From Hydrogenophaga intermedia (GTDB lineage Bacteria > Pseudomonadota > Gammaproteobacteria > Burkholderiales > Burkholderiaceae_C), in the NCBI RefSeq assembly GCF_000723405.1, contig NZ_CCAE010000014.1, positions 26,894-90,893 of the forward strand: DNA of 64,000 nucleotides, written 5' to 3'. The position numbers and the translations under genes are program-made. Below are positions 56,104-64,000 of the stretch, piece after piece; the stretch's first letter is position 1; every line of letters starts with the position of its first letter. A model generated the notes under the pieces. The model worked only from the letters and a program-made list of their open reading frames with translations. It ran no database searches and was not told the origin of the DNA.

Positions 56104-57054
56104 CTAAGTCTGGTGGTGGTTTGCGAGCAGTGCTTCGCGCGTGCCGGCGTGCTTGAGGTGGTCCAGCCACCAGTGCAGCGCGCGCGCGTTGTTCACCGAG
56201 GGCCGCGTCTGCCGCCAGGCGTAGGCCACGCGAAAGCTGCGCTCGCCCTGCTGCACGGGCTTGACGACCAGCCGCCCGGCGTTGATGTAAGGCTGGGCCA
56301 GCGGCGTGGGCAGAAAGCCCGCGCCCAGGCCACGCAGTTGCGCCTCCAGCTTGTGCTGCATGGTGGGCACGGTCAGCACGTCCTGGCCGGGCAGCAGGTT
56401 GTGGCTCACGCCGCGCCCGCGTTGGGTGCTGTCGGCCACGGCCACGGCGCGGTGCTGGCGCATGTGTTCTTCGGTCAGGGTGCCTTCCAGGCGCGCCAGC
56501 GGGTGGTGCGGCGCCACGGCGTAGACGAAGCCCGCGGTGCCCAGCGGCGCGGCATGCAGGCCCGGGCCCACCGAGTCGGCCGCCACGCCCAGTGCCAGGT
56601 CGGCCAGGCCGTTCTGCAGCGCCTCCAGCGTGCCCGAGAGCGTTTCGGCGCGCAGCCGCAGTCGCGTCGGCGCGCCGGTGGCGTAGAAGGCCTCGCACAG
56701 CTCGAACAGCGTGGCGCGCGAGATGAGTGCGTCGGCGGCGATGGTGAACTGCGGCTCCCAGCCGGTGGCCACCCGCTTGACGCGCCGCGCCACGGCGTCG
56801 AATTCGTTGAGCAGGAATTCGCCCGCGCGCAGCAACTCCTCGCCGGCCGAGGTGAGCATGGCGCGGCGCGCGCTGCGGTCGAACAGCAGCACGTCCAGTG
56901 CGTCCTCGATCTGGCGGATGCGGTAGGTGAGGGCGCTGGGGACCATGCCCAACTCGCGCGACGCGGCGGCCATGCTGCCCAGCCGCGCCACGGCCTCCAC
57001 CAGGGCGAGGTTCTCGGCGGACAGGGCGCTGCGGGCGGAGATGGGAGGAGGCAT
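56104..57054 (-). CDS. LysR-family transcriptional regulator (pirin locus)
   Basis: 316 residues from 'MPPPISARSALSAENLALVEAVARLGSMAAASRELGMVPSALTYRIRQIE'; the HTH is 'SMAAASRELGMVPSALTYRIRQIEDALDVLLFDRSARRAMLT'. The effector domain runs from ~95 to 310. Divergent from the pirin gene; 127 bp between the starts with an inverted repeat of the LysR-box kind. It probably controls the pirin-DoxX-flavodoxin set. Confidence 0.93.
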   Translation of the reverse strand: MPPPISARSALSAENLALVEAVARLGSMAAASRELGMVPSALTYRIRQIEDALDVLLFDRSARRAMLTSAGEELLRAGEFLLNEFDAVARRVKRVATGWEPQFTIAADALISRATLFELCEAFYATGAPTRLRLRAETLSGTLEALQNGLADLALGVAADSVGPGLHAAPLGTAGFVYAVAPHHPLARLEGTLTEEHMRQHRAVAVADSTQRGRGVSHNLLPGQDVLTVPTMQHKLEAQLRGLGAGFLPTPLAQPYINAGRLVVKPVQQGERSFRVAYAWRQTRPSVNNARALHWWLDHLKHAGTREALLANHHQT

Positions 57055-57068
57055 CAGGGGGTGTTTGT

Positions 57069-57085
57069 ATTCAAAGAATTTGAAT
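57069..57085. promoter_or_regulatory. Putative LysR-box between lysR and pirin
   Basis: ATTCAAA-GAA-TTTGAAT: 7-bp arms, exact inverted repeat. It is preceded by GTTTGT. It lies 15 bp upstream of the LysR start and 97 bp upstream of the pirin start, a position that would allow autoregulation and activation. Confidence 0.55.
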
Positions 57086-57181
57086 GATGCCATCAAAACC
57101 CTGCGGCCCGCGAGAGGGTCGCCGTCCCCAGAATTCAGCCCATGCCAGCCCCGCTGGCCCCACGCAGAAAGGACGACCGCC

Positions 57182-57883
57182 ATGATGCAGATCCGCCGCT
57201 CCGACGCCCGAGGCTACGCCGACCACGGCTGGCTCAAGAGCTACCACTCCTTCTCCTTCGCCGACTACTTCGACCCCGCCTGGATGGGCTGGGGCAACCT
57301 GCGCGTGATCAACGAAGACCGCATCGCCCCGGGCACCGGCTTCGGCACGCACGGCCACCGCGACATGGAAATCATCAGCTACGTGCTGCAAGGCAACCTG
57401 GCGCACAAGGACAGCATGGGCAACGTCAAGGGCATCCCGCCCGGCGACGTGCAGCGCATGAGTGCGGGCACGGGCGTGCGCCACAGCGAGTTCAATCACG
57501 CGCCCAACGACACCACGCACTTCCTGCAGATCTGGATCGAGCCGAACCAGCGCGGCATCCCGCCGAGCTACGAGCAGAAAGGCTTCGCCGATGCCGAGAA
57601 GCGCGGCCAGTTGCGCCTGGTGGCTTCACCCGATGGCCAGGACGGCTCCGTCACCATCCACGCCGACGCCGCCATGTACGCCGGCCTGTTCAACGGCGCC
57701 GAATCGGCGCAGATCGCGCTGGACCCGCAACGCAAGGCCTACGTGCACCTGGTGCGCGGCGAGCTCGAGGTCAATGGCGAGCGCCTGTCTGGTGGCGACG
57801 CGGCCGTGCTGGACGGTGAAACCTCGCTTACCCTCGCGAAGGGCACCGACGCCGAAGTGCTGGTGTTCGACCTCGCTCATTGA
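57182..57883 (+). CDS. Pirin family protein
   Basis: 233 residues, ATG at 57182 (or ATG 57185). Bicupin. The metal ligands are in 'FGTHGHRDMEIISYVLQGNLAHKDSMGN' (two His and a Glu region) and 'MSAGTGVRHSEFNHAPND'. Pirins are Fe2+ proteins; bacterial ones, such as YhhW, have quercetinase activity or bind transcriptional or metabolic partners. It is the first gene of a plus-strand run: DoxX 36 bp later, flavodoxin-like 32 bp later. Confidence 0.93.
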   Translation: MMQIRRSDARGYADHGWLKSYHSFSFADYFDPAWMGWGNLRVINEDRIAPGTGFGTHGHRDMEIISYVLQGNLAHKDSMGNVKGIPPGDVQRMSAGTGVRHSEFNHAPNDTTHFLQIWIEPNQRGIPPSYEQKGFADAEKRGQLRLVASPDGQDGSVTIHADAAMYAGLFNGAESAQIALDPQRKAYVHLVRGELEVNGERLSGGDAAVLDGETSLTLAKGTDAEVLVFDLAH

Positions 57884-57919
57884 TTTCCCCCCTGTTCCCT
57901 CAACCCTGGAGAAATTTCC

Positions 57920-58327
57920 ATGACCGCACTGCAAAACCCCCTCGCCCTGCTGGCCCGCCTGCTGATGGCCCTGCTGTTCCTGCCCGCCGGCATTTCCAAG
58001 ATCGGCGGTTTCGCGGGCACGGCCGGCTACATCGGCTCGGTGGGGCTGCCCATGCCAGAGGTGGGGGCGGCCATCGCGATCCTGGTGGAGGTCGGCGCGT
58101 CGATCCTGTTGATCATTGGCCTGTTCACCCGCCCGGCCGCGCTGGTGCTGGCGATCTTCACGCTCGTGGCCTCGTTCTTCTTCCACGCCTTCTGGTCCAT
58201 GCCGGCCGAGGCGCAGATGATGCAGTCGCTCATGTTCTACAAGAACATCGCCATCGTCGGCGGCCTGCTGGCCATCGCGGCCCACGGCGCCGGAGCATTC
58301 AGCATGGACGCCAAGCGCGGCAACTGA
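57920..58327 (+). CDS. DoxX-family membrane protein
   Basis: 135 residues with four hydrophobic helices; 'LLARLLMALLFLPAGISKIGGFAGTAGYIGSVGLPMPEVGAAIAILVEVGASILLIIGLFTRPAALVLAIFTLVASFFFH' is the typical DoxX/SURF4-like sequence. Inner-membrane protein linked in some bacteria to redox stress and thiosulfate or ROS handling. It is preceded by GGAG near 57907. It is second in the pirin run. Confidence 0.93.
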   Translation: MTALQNPLALLARLLMALLFLPAGISKIGGFAGTAGYIGSVGLPMPEVGAAIAILVEVGASILLIIGLFTRPAALVLAIFTLVASFFFHAFWSMPAEAQMMQSLMFYKNIAIVGGLLAIAAHGAGAFSMDAKRGN

Positions 58328-58359
58328 TCCTTCCTACCGCCTCCTGAGCGAACCATTCC

Positions 58360-58914
58360 ATGACCAAAGTAGTTGTCGTCTATCACTCCGGCTACGGCCA
58401 CACCCAGCGCATGGCGCAGTCGGTGGCCGACGGCGCGGGGGCCGAGCTCATCGCCATCGACGCCGATGGCAACCTGCCCGAAGGCGGTTGGGACACCCTG
58501 GACGCGGCCGACGCCATCGTCTTCGGCTCGCCCACCTACATGGGCAGCGTGAGCTGGCAGTTCAAGAAGTTCGCCGATGCCTCCAGCAAGGCCTGGTTCG
58601 CGCAGAAGTGGAAGGACAAACTGGCCGCCGGCTTCACCAACAGCGCCGGCATGAACGGCGACAAGCAGGCCACGCTCAACACCCTGTTCACCCTGGCCAT
58701 GCAGCACGGCATGATCTGGGTGAGCCAGGGCCTGATGCCCGCCAACACCAAGGGGGCGCAGCGCAACGACGTGAACTACCTCGTGTCGTACAGCGGCGCC
58801 ATCGCGCAAAGCCCCTCGGACGCGGGCGCGAACGACATGCTGCCGGGCGACCTGGAGACGGCGCGCCTGTTCGGTGAGCGGGTGGCGGCGATTGCCGCGC
58901 GGTTCAAGGCTTGA
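58360..58914 (+). CDS. Flavodoxin-fold NAD(P)H-dependent oxidoreductase, WrbA-like
   Basis: 184 residues. The FMN phosphate site is 'VVVYHSGYGHTQRMAQSVADGAG' near the N-terminus, and the second loop is 'DAIVFGSPTYMGSVSWQFKKFADASSKAW'. WrbA-type quinone reductases have this core and length. It likely reduces quinones by two electrons in the cytoplasm, an antioxidant step that fits the neighbouring DoxX and pirin genes. Confidence 0.9.
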   Translation: MTKVVVVYHSGYGHTQRMAQSVADGAGAELIAIDADGNLPEGGWDTLDAADAIVFGSPTYMGSVSWQFKKFADASSKAWFAQKWKDKLAAGFTNSAGMNGDKQATLNTLFTLAMQHGMIWVSQGLMPANTKGAQRNDVNYLVSYSGAIAQSPSDAGANDMLPGDLETARLFGERVAAIAARFKA

Positions 58915-58949
58915 GCGCCGGTCTTCATGAGGCGTAGCATCGCGCCCTC

Positions 58950-59645
58950 ATGAAGATCATCAGCATCCTCCCCTGGGCAGACTGGCTCGCGCTGGTCTGC
59001 TTTTTTTCCATCTGGATCGGCTACGCCTTCTTCGCGAAAGCCTGGGCCAAGACCCGGCCTTCGCTGCTGCGCACCACCAACCGCTACCGCCGCTACTGGA
59101 TGGAGCAGGCCATCGCGCGCGACCCGCGCATGCTCGACGGCATCATCACGCAGAACCTGTCGACCACGCCGGCCTTCTTCTCCTCCACTTCGATCCTGAT
59201 CGTCGGTGCCCTGTTCGCGCTGCTGGGCACCACCGACAAGGCCACGGAGCTGATGAGCGAGATCCCCTTCGCTCAGGCGACCACGCTGATCGTCTTCGAG
59301 TTCAAGATCCTGGTGCTGGTGGCGATCTTCGTGTACTCGTTCTTCCGCTTTTCCTGGTCCATGCGGCAGTACACCTTCGTGGCCCTGGTGATCGGCTCCA
59401 TGCCGCCGCCGGAGGACTTCGCCTCCGGCCAGTTCGAACGCGTGGCTTACGTGGACCGGGCGGCGTCGCTGGTGGCCTCGGCCGCGGAAACGATGAACGA
59501 TGGCTTGCGCGCTTACTACTTTTCGTTTGCTCTGCTGGGCTGGTTCGTCTCGCCGCTGGCCATGGTGATCGCCACCGCCGTGGTGGCGGCCATCCTCTAC
59601 AGCCGGGAGTTCCGCTCCGAGGTGCTGCACATCCTCAAGGACTGA
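58950..59645 (+). CDS. DUF599 family integral membrane protein
   Basis: 231 residues. Four or more hydrophobic segments: 'WADWLALVCFFSIWIGYAFFAK', 'TSILIVGALFALLG', 'TLIVFEFKILVLVAIFVYSFFRFSWS', 'FALLGWFVSPLAMVIATAVVAAILYS'. The conserved DUF599 features 'NRYRRYWMEQAIARDPRMLDGIITQNLSTTPAFF' and 'RQYTFVALVIGSMPP' are clear. Function unknown in the family. It starts 35 bp after the flavodoxin-like gene and ends 46 bp before dnaE. Confidence 0.88.
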   Translation: MKIISILPWADWLALVCFFSIWIGYAFFAKAWAKTRPSLLRTTNRYRRYWMEQAIARDPRMLDGIITQNLSTTPAFFSSTSILIVGALFALLGTTDKATELMSEIPFAQATTLIVFEFKILVLVAIFVYSFFRFSWSMRQYTFVALVIGSMPPPEDFASGQFERVAYVDRAASLVASAAETMNDGLRAYYFSFALLGWFVSPLAMVIATAVVAAILYSREFRSEVLHILKD

Positions 59646-59691
59646 TCGGGCACTGAAAGGGGGACAGAAGGCCCCTTCTAGAATCGGGTGC

Positions 59692-62600
59692 ATGTTCGTT
59701 CACCTGCGCCTGCACACCGAGTTTTCCATCGTCGACGGCACCAACCGCATCGACGACGTCGTGGCCGCTGCGGCCGCCGACGGCCAGCCCGCGCTGGCCA
59801 TCACCGACCTCAACAACCTCTTCGGCGCCGTCAAGTTCTACCGGGCCGGGCGCGACGCCGGCGTCAAGCCCATCATCGGCGCCGAGGTGCTGCTGCAGGG
59901 CTTCACCGACGAGACCCCGAACGCCATGCCCGGCGCCCACCAGCCACCGCTGCCGCGCGTGTTGCTGCTGGTGCAGGACAAGCAGGGCTACCTCAACCTC
60001 AGCGAGCTGCTGGCGCGCGCCTGGACGCGCAACGTGGTGCGCGACCAGGCCGTGCTCAAGCGCGAGTGGCTGGAGGAACTCAGCGCGGGCCTGATCCTGC
60101 TGGCTGGCGCGCAGGCTGGCCCGGTGGGGCAGGCGCTGCTGGCCGGCGACGCGCAGCGCGCCAGCGACAACGCCCTGACGTTGGCGGCGATGTTCCCGCA
60201 CCGCTTCTACATCGAGCTGCAACGCGCCGGCCGCGCCGATGACGAGCGCCACGTGGTGGCCGCCGCGCAACTGGCCGCACGCCTGCGCCTGCCGGTGGTG
60301 GCCACGCACCCGGTGCAGTTCCTGGGGCCCGACGACTACGAGTCGCACGAGGCGCGCGTGTGCATTGCCGAGGGCGAGATCCTGGCCAACAACCGGCGCG
60401 TGCGCCGATTCACGCGCGAGCAGTGGTTCAAGCCCGCGGCCGACATGGCCGCGCTGTTCGCCGATCTGCCATCCGCCGTGGCCAACACGGCCGAGATCGC
60501 GAAACGCTGCAACCTCACGCTGGTGCTGGGCAAACCGCAGTTGCCCAACTTTCCCACGCCGCTCATCGATGGCGTGCCCATGCCGATGGAGGATTTCTTC
60601 CGCCAGTCCTCCTTCGAGGGGCTGGAAGAACGTCTGGCGCACCTCTACCCCGACGCCGCCGAGCGCGACAAGCAGCGCCCGCGCTACGTGGAGCGCCTGG
60701 AGTTCGAGATCGGCACCATCCTCAAGATGGGCTTCCCGGGCTACTTCCTGATCGTGGGTGACTTCATCAACTGGGCCAAGAACAACGGCTGCCCGGTGGG
60801 ACCGGGCCGCGGCTCGGGCGCGGGCTCGCTGGTCGCCTATGCGTTGAAGATCACCGACCTCGACCCGCTGCAATACAACCTGCTGTTCGAGCGCTTCCTG
60901 AACCCGGAGCGGGTGTCCATGCCCGACTTCGACATCGACTTCTGCCAGGGCAACCGAGACCGGGTCATCGACTACGTCAAGCAGAAGTACGGCAAGGACG
61001 CGGTGAGCCAGATCGCCACCTTCGGCACCATGGCCGCGCGCGCCGCCATTCGCGACGTGGGCCGCGTGCTCGACCTGTCCTACGGCTTCTGCGACGGCAT
61101 CTCCAAGCTGGTGCCCAACAAGCCCGGCATGAGCGTGACGCTGCAGTACCCGCCCGTGCCCAAGAAAGAGGGCGACAAGAACAACTACGCGCTGGAGATG
61201 GAGCCGGTGCTGGCTGAGCGCGTGCGCCAGGAAGAGGACGTCAAGACGCTGATCGAGCTGGCGCAGAAGCTGGAAGGCATGGCGCGCAACGTGGGCATGC
61301 ACGCCGGTGGCGTGCTCATCGCGCCGGGCAAGCTCACCGACTTCTGCCCGTTGTACGCGCAGCCGGGCAGCGAATCGGCCGTGAGCCAGTACGACAAGGA
61401 CGACGTGGAGGCCATCGGCCTGGTGAAGTTCGACTTCCTGGGCCTGGCCACGCTCACCATCCTGGAGATCGCGCGCGAGTTCATCGTCAAGCGCCACAAG
61501 GGGCAGGAGAACTTTCGCTTCGAGGACGTGCGGCTGGACGACCCCAAGGTTTACGCCTTGTTCTCGCGCGGCCAGACGGAAGCGGTGTTCCAGTTTGAAA
61601 GCCGCGGCATGCAGGGCATGCTGCGCGACGCCAAGCCCACGCGCCTGGAGGACCTGATCGCCCTGAACGCGCTTTACCGCCCGGGCCCGATGGACCTGAT
61701 CCCCAGCTTCGTGGCGCGCAAGCACGGGCGCGAGGTGGTGGAGTACCCGCACCCGGCCGTGGCCGACATGCTCAGCGAGACCTACGGAATCATGGTCTAC
61801 CAGGAGCAGGTGATGCAGACGGCGCAGATCCTGGGCGGCTACTCGCTCGGTGGCGCCGACCTGCTGCGCCGCGCCATGGGCAAGAAGAAGGCCGAGGAGA
61901 TGGCCGAGCACCGCGAGAAATTCCGCGCCGGTGCGCTCAAGACGCACAACATCCCGCAGGACAAGGCCGACGAGGTCTTCGACCTGATGGAGAAGTTCGC
62001 GGGCTACGGCTTCAACAAGTCGCACGCGGCCGCGTACTCGCTGCTGGCGTACCACACGGGTTGGCTCAAGGTCCATTACACGGCCGAGTTCTTCTGCGCG
62101 AACATGACCGTGGAGATGGACGACACCGACAAGCTCAAGGTGTTGTTCGAGGACGCGCAGAAGATGGGCCTGGCCTTCGAGCCGCCCGATGTGAACCGTG
62201 GTGTCTACCGCTTCGAGCCGGTGACGGACAAGCTCATCCGCTACGGCCTGGGCGCTATCAAGGGCACGGGCCAGCAGGCGATCGAGGCGATCGTGGCCGC
62301 GCGCGAGGGCCGGGGCGAAGGCCCGAATGGCCAGGAGACGGGCCCGTTCAAGAGCCTGTTCGACTTTTGCCTGCGCGTGGACCGCACGCGCATCAACAAG
62401 CGCACGGTGGAAGCGCTCATCAAGGCCGGGGCGTTCGACGCCTTGCATCTGAACCGCGCCGAGTTGCTGGCGACGCTGGACATTGCCTTCGAGTACGCGG
62501 CCACCACGCAGGCCAACGCCAACCAGGGCGGCCTGTTCGACATGCTGGGCGGTGACGACCATGGCTCCAGCACGCAGGAGCCCGACCTGGTGGCGACCAT

Positions 62601-63261
62601 GCCCTGGGGCGTGAAGGAAAAACTCACGCTCGAGAAGAGTGCCATCGGCTTCTACTTCTCGGGCCACCTGTTCGACGAGGTGGAGCGCGAGGTGCGCCGC
62701 TTCGCGCGCACGCGCCTGGTGGACGTGGTGGACAGCCGCGACCCGGTGATCCTGGCGGGCATCGTGACCGACTTCCGCGTCATCAACGGCCAGCGCGGCA
62801 AGCTCGCGCTGTTCAAGATCGACGACAAGACCGGCGTGCTGGAGACCAGCGCGGACGAGAACCTGATCAACGCGCACCGCGCGCTGCTGAAGGACGACGA
62901 GCTGATCGTGGTGCAGGCGGTGGCGCAGCCGGACCGCTTCTCGGGTGGCCTGCGGCTGAAGATTCAGCAGGTGTGGGACTTGGCCAGCGCGCGCTGCCGC
63001 TTCGGCAAGTACCTGCGCGTGGCGGTCAACGGGCACGCGCCGTCGGTGGCGCAACTGGTGCGCGAATTCCCGCCGAAGCGCGAGATGAGCGATCAGGGCG
63101 AGTTCGTGCGCGGCCTGCCGGTGCGCCTGGCGCTGCAGCGCGACGGGGCGCGCTGTGAACTGCAACTGGACGACCGGGCGCTGTTTTTCCCCACCGACGC
63201 GGCGCTGGCCAGCTGGACGGCGCAGGCGCACGAGCAGCGGGCGGAGATCGTGTTCGATTGA
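59692..63261 (+). CDS. dnaE: DNA polymerase III alpha subunit
   Basis: 1,189 residues, usual for DnaE. N-terminal PHP domain ('FVHLRLHTEFSIVDGTNRIDDVV', 'HPVQFL'). The C-family polymerase core has catalytic aspartates D412 and D414 in 'MPDFDIDFCQGNRDRVIDYV', the 'GPGRGSGAGSLVAYAL' nucleotide-binding segment and 'GGADLLRRAMGKKKAEEM'. 'GYGFNKSHAAAYSLLAYHTGWLK' leads into the helix-hairpin-helix, beta-clamp ('QGGLFDM'), and OB-fold regions. It is the replicative polymerase and essential. The ATG at 59692 leads straight into the PHP strand. A long antisense frame is only a shadow. Confidence 0.98.
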   Translation: MFVHLRLHTEFSIVDGTNRIDDVVAAAAADGQPALAITDLNNLFGAVKFYRAGRDAGVKPIIGAEVLLQGFTDETPNAMPGAHQPPLPRVLLLVQDKQGYLNLSELLARAWTRNVVRDQAVLKREWLEELSAGLILLAGAQAGPVGQALLAGDAQRASDNALTLAAMFPHRFYIELQRAGRADDERHVVAAAQLAARLRLPVVATHPVQFLGPDDYESHEARVCIAEGEILANNRRVRRFTREQWFKPAADMAALFADLPSAVANTAEIAKRCNLTLVLGKPQLPNFPTPLIDGVPMPMEDFFRQSSFEGLEERLAHLYPDAAERDKQRPRYVERLEFEIGTILKMGFPGYFLIVGDFINWAKNNGCPVGPGRGSGAGSLVAYALKITDLDPLQYNLLFERFLNPERVSMPDFDIDFCQGNRDRVIDYVKQKYGKDAVSQIATFGTMAARAAIRDVGRVLDLSYGFCDGISKLVPNKPGMSVTLQYPPVPKKEGDKNNYALEMEPVLAERVRQEEDVKTLIELAQKLEGMARNVGMHAGGVLIAPGKLTDFCPLYAQPGSESAVSQYDKDDVEAIGLVKFDFLGLATLTILEIAREFIVKRHKGQENFRFEDVRLDDPKVYALFSRGQTEAVFQFESRGMQGMLRDAKPTRLEDLIALNALYRPGPMDLIPSFVARKHGREVVEYPHPAVADMLSETYGIMVYQEQVMQTAQILGGYSLGGADLLRRAMGKKKAEEMAEHREKFRAGALKTHNIPQDKADEVFDLMEKFAGYGFNKSHAAAYSLLAYHTGWLKVHYTAEFFCANMTVEMDDTDKLKVLFEDAQKMGLAFEPPDVNRGVYRFEPVTDKLIRYGLGAIKGTGQQAIEAIVAAREGRGEGPNGQETGPFKSLFDFCLRVDRTRINKRTVEALIKAGAFDALHLNRAELLATLDIAFEYAATTQANANQGGLFDMLGGDDHGSSTQEPDLVATMPWGVKEKLTLEKSAIGFYFSGHLFDEVEREVRRFARTRLVDVVDSRDPVILAGIVTDFRVINGQRGKLALFKIDDKTGVLETSADENLINAHRALLKDDELIVVQAVAQPDRFSGGLRLKIQQVWDLASARCRFGKYLRVAVNGHAPSVAQLVREFPPKREMSDQGEFVRGLPVRLALQRDGARCELQLDDRALFFPTDAALASWTAQAHEQRAEIVFD

Positions 63262-63266
63262 CGGGA

Positions 63267-63290
63267 GGCGGCGGCGTGCTCGCCGCCGCT
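63267..63290 (+). terminator. GC-rich hairpin after dnaE
   Basis: GGCGGCGGCG (63267-63276) and CGCCGCCGCT (63281-63290) form a 10-bp stem around TGCT, starting 6 bp after the dnaE stop and lying 33 bp from the convergent tolA stop. There is no U-run after it, so it is at most a bidirectional end or Rho-assisted stop. Confidence 0.4.
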
Positions 63291-63322
63291 TCGTCTGGCG
63301 CGCACGTCGATGCGCGGCGCGA

Positions 63323-64000
63323 TCAATCCAGCGGCCGAAGGCCGATCACGAGCGATGGGGGCACGCGGCCATCGACGTCGCGCGGCAGCGTAGCGGTGCG
63401 GTCGATGGCGCGCAGCACGGCCTCATCCCAGGCGGCGTTGCCGCTGCTCTTGACGAGCTTGTGGCCGGTGATGGTGCCGTCAGGGGCAACGCGCACCTCG
63501 ACCTCGGCGCGCGGGTTGCCCGGCGCGGATTCGGTGAACACCACATTGGGCTTGATGCGCGCGGCCACCTTGCCGGCGTAGCTGGCCGAGGGGCCACTGG
63601 ACTGCTGGGCCGCGCCCGTGCTCTGCGGCGAGCCGCTGGCGCCGGCCTGGCCCATCATGCGATCGAGCTGTTCCTTGCGCAGTTGTGCCTGCAGCTCGGC
63701 CTGGCGCTTTTCCTGCGCGGCCTTGCGTTGGGCCTCGCGCTTTTCCTCGGCGAGTTTCTCCTGGCGTTCGGCCTCGGCGCGCTTCTTCTCGGCCGCGGCC
63801 TTCTCCGCCGCGGCTTTCTTCTCGGCTGCCGCTTTCTCGGCCGCGGCCTTTTCCGCTGCCAGTTTTTTCTCTGCCGCCAGCCGCTCGGCGCGTTCGCGTT
63901 CCTGCTTCTCTTTTTCCTTGGCCTTTTGCGTGGCGATGTCGGCCTGCTGTTGCGCGGGGGCGGGCGCAGGGGGAGGCGGTGGTGCCGGACGCGGTGCGGG
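63323..64000 (-). CDS. tolA: Cell envelope integrity protein TolA (C-terminal part; 5' end outside window)
   Basis: About 225 residues are visible, read from the right edge. Upstream is Pro/Ala-rich ('PPPPAPAPAQQQADI'), then a long helical K/E/A/R region (EKAAAEKKAAAEKA-like) typical of TolA domain II, followed by 'ELQAQLRKEQLDRMMGQ'. The C-terminal domain is 'YAGKVAARIKPNVVF', 'AEVEVRVAPDGTITGHKLVKSSGNAAWDEAVLRAIDRTATLPRD', the TolA/TonB-C fold. It bridges inner-membrane TolQR to the Tol-Pal outer-membrane complex during division. The N-terminal transmembrane helix and tolQR would lie outside, to the right. Confidence 0.9.
   Translation of the reverse strand, partial: PAPRPAPPPPPAPAPAQQQADIATQKAKEKEKQERERAERLAAEKKLAAEKAAAEKAAAEKKAAAEKAAAEKKRAEAERQEKLAEEKREAQRKAAQEKRQAELQAQLRKEQLDRMMGQAGASGSPQSTGAAQQSSGPSASYAGKVAARIKPNVVFTESAPGNPRAEVEVRVAPDGTITGHKLVKSSGNAAWDEAVLRAIDRTATLPRDVDGRVPPSLVIGLRPLD

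Noticed and set aside
59635..63231. 1,198-codon minus-strand frame opposite dnaE
   Set aside because: Fully antisense to dnaE; its sequence is a His/Leu/Arg/Ala-rich shadow with no domain, start site or RBS.

Overview
The window is a high-GC, densely packed chromosomal segment, most probably from a betaproteobacterium of the Burkholderiales, family Comamonadaceae (a Hydrogenophaga-like genome would fit, but the genus cannot be proven from sequence alone). The signs are a Bug-type solute receptor, many LysR and GntR regulators of small-molecule catabolism, a Comamonadaceae-style intergenic repeat present twice, and ordinary housekeeping genes (alaS, dnaE, trmB, gluQ, gabD, tolA). I see no phage, insertion sequence, CRISPR array or replication origin.

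Layout. 1-7.1 kb: the 3' part of a giant filamentous-haemagglutinin-type adhesin whose C-terminus is a very long Lys/Ala/Asp-rich coiled coil instead of a contact-dependent toxin. 7.1-11.6 kb: a LuxR regulator, an amidase lipoprotein, and a PAS-LuxR regulator divergent from a two-subunit CoA-transferase, with a perfect palindrome between them. 11.6-12.4 kb: a yybP-ykoY manganese riboswitch with promoter and terminator in front of an UPF0016 (GDT1) manganese/calcium exporter. 12.4-16.2 kb: two tandem paralogous seven-repeat FG-GAP lipoproteins. 16.5-20.9 kb: LysR/MFS/aldo-keto reductase, an I78 inhibitor lipoprotein, tRNA-Gly(CCC) and a rhodanese-type sulfurtransferase. 20.9-27 kb: a second MFS pump, then a Bug receptor and the two subunits of a terephthalate-dioxygenase-like Rieske oxygenase with a divergent LysR gene, and a PcaD-like hydrolase. 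27-31.5 kb: an Hsp70-like protein, gamma-glutamyltransferase and succinate-semialdehyde dehydrogenase. 31.7-34.3 kb: alaS.

34.3-44.5 kb is one catabolic locus: an aminotransferase, a complete TRAP transporter (dctPQM), a crotonase lacking both canonical glutamates and a class III CoA-transferase on the minus strand, facing a GntR regulator and a YdiJ-type FAD/Fe-S dehydrogenase on the plus strand. Two copies of TTTTG-N4-CAAAA sit in the shared promoter and are the probable GntR operators.

44.5-54.8 kb is the most unusual part. Three large, otherwise unrecognised alpha-helical proteins (524, 547 and 745 residues) share a roughly 175-residue domain. Two are followed at once by small paralogous proteins (163 and 159 residues) that look like secretion chaperones. 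The five genes are interleaved one by one with RNA-modification genes (gluQ, trmB, an RluA-type pseudouridine synthase). I propose a secreted-effector/chaperone-like family, although no secretion apparatus is in the window. 54.9-64 kb: an FAD oxidoreductase, a LysR/pirin/DoxX/flavodoxin stress cluster, a DUF599 membrane protein, dnaE and the 3' end of tolA.
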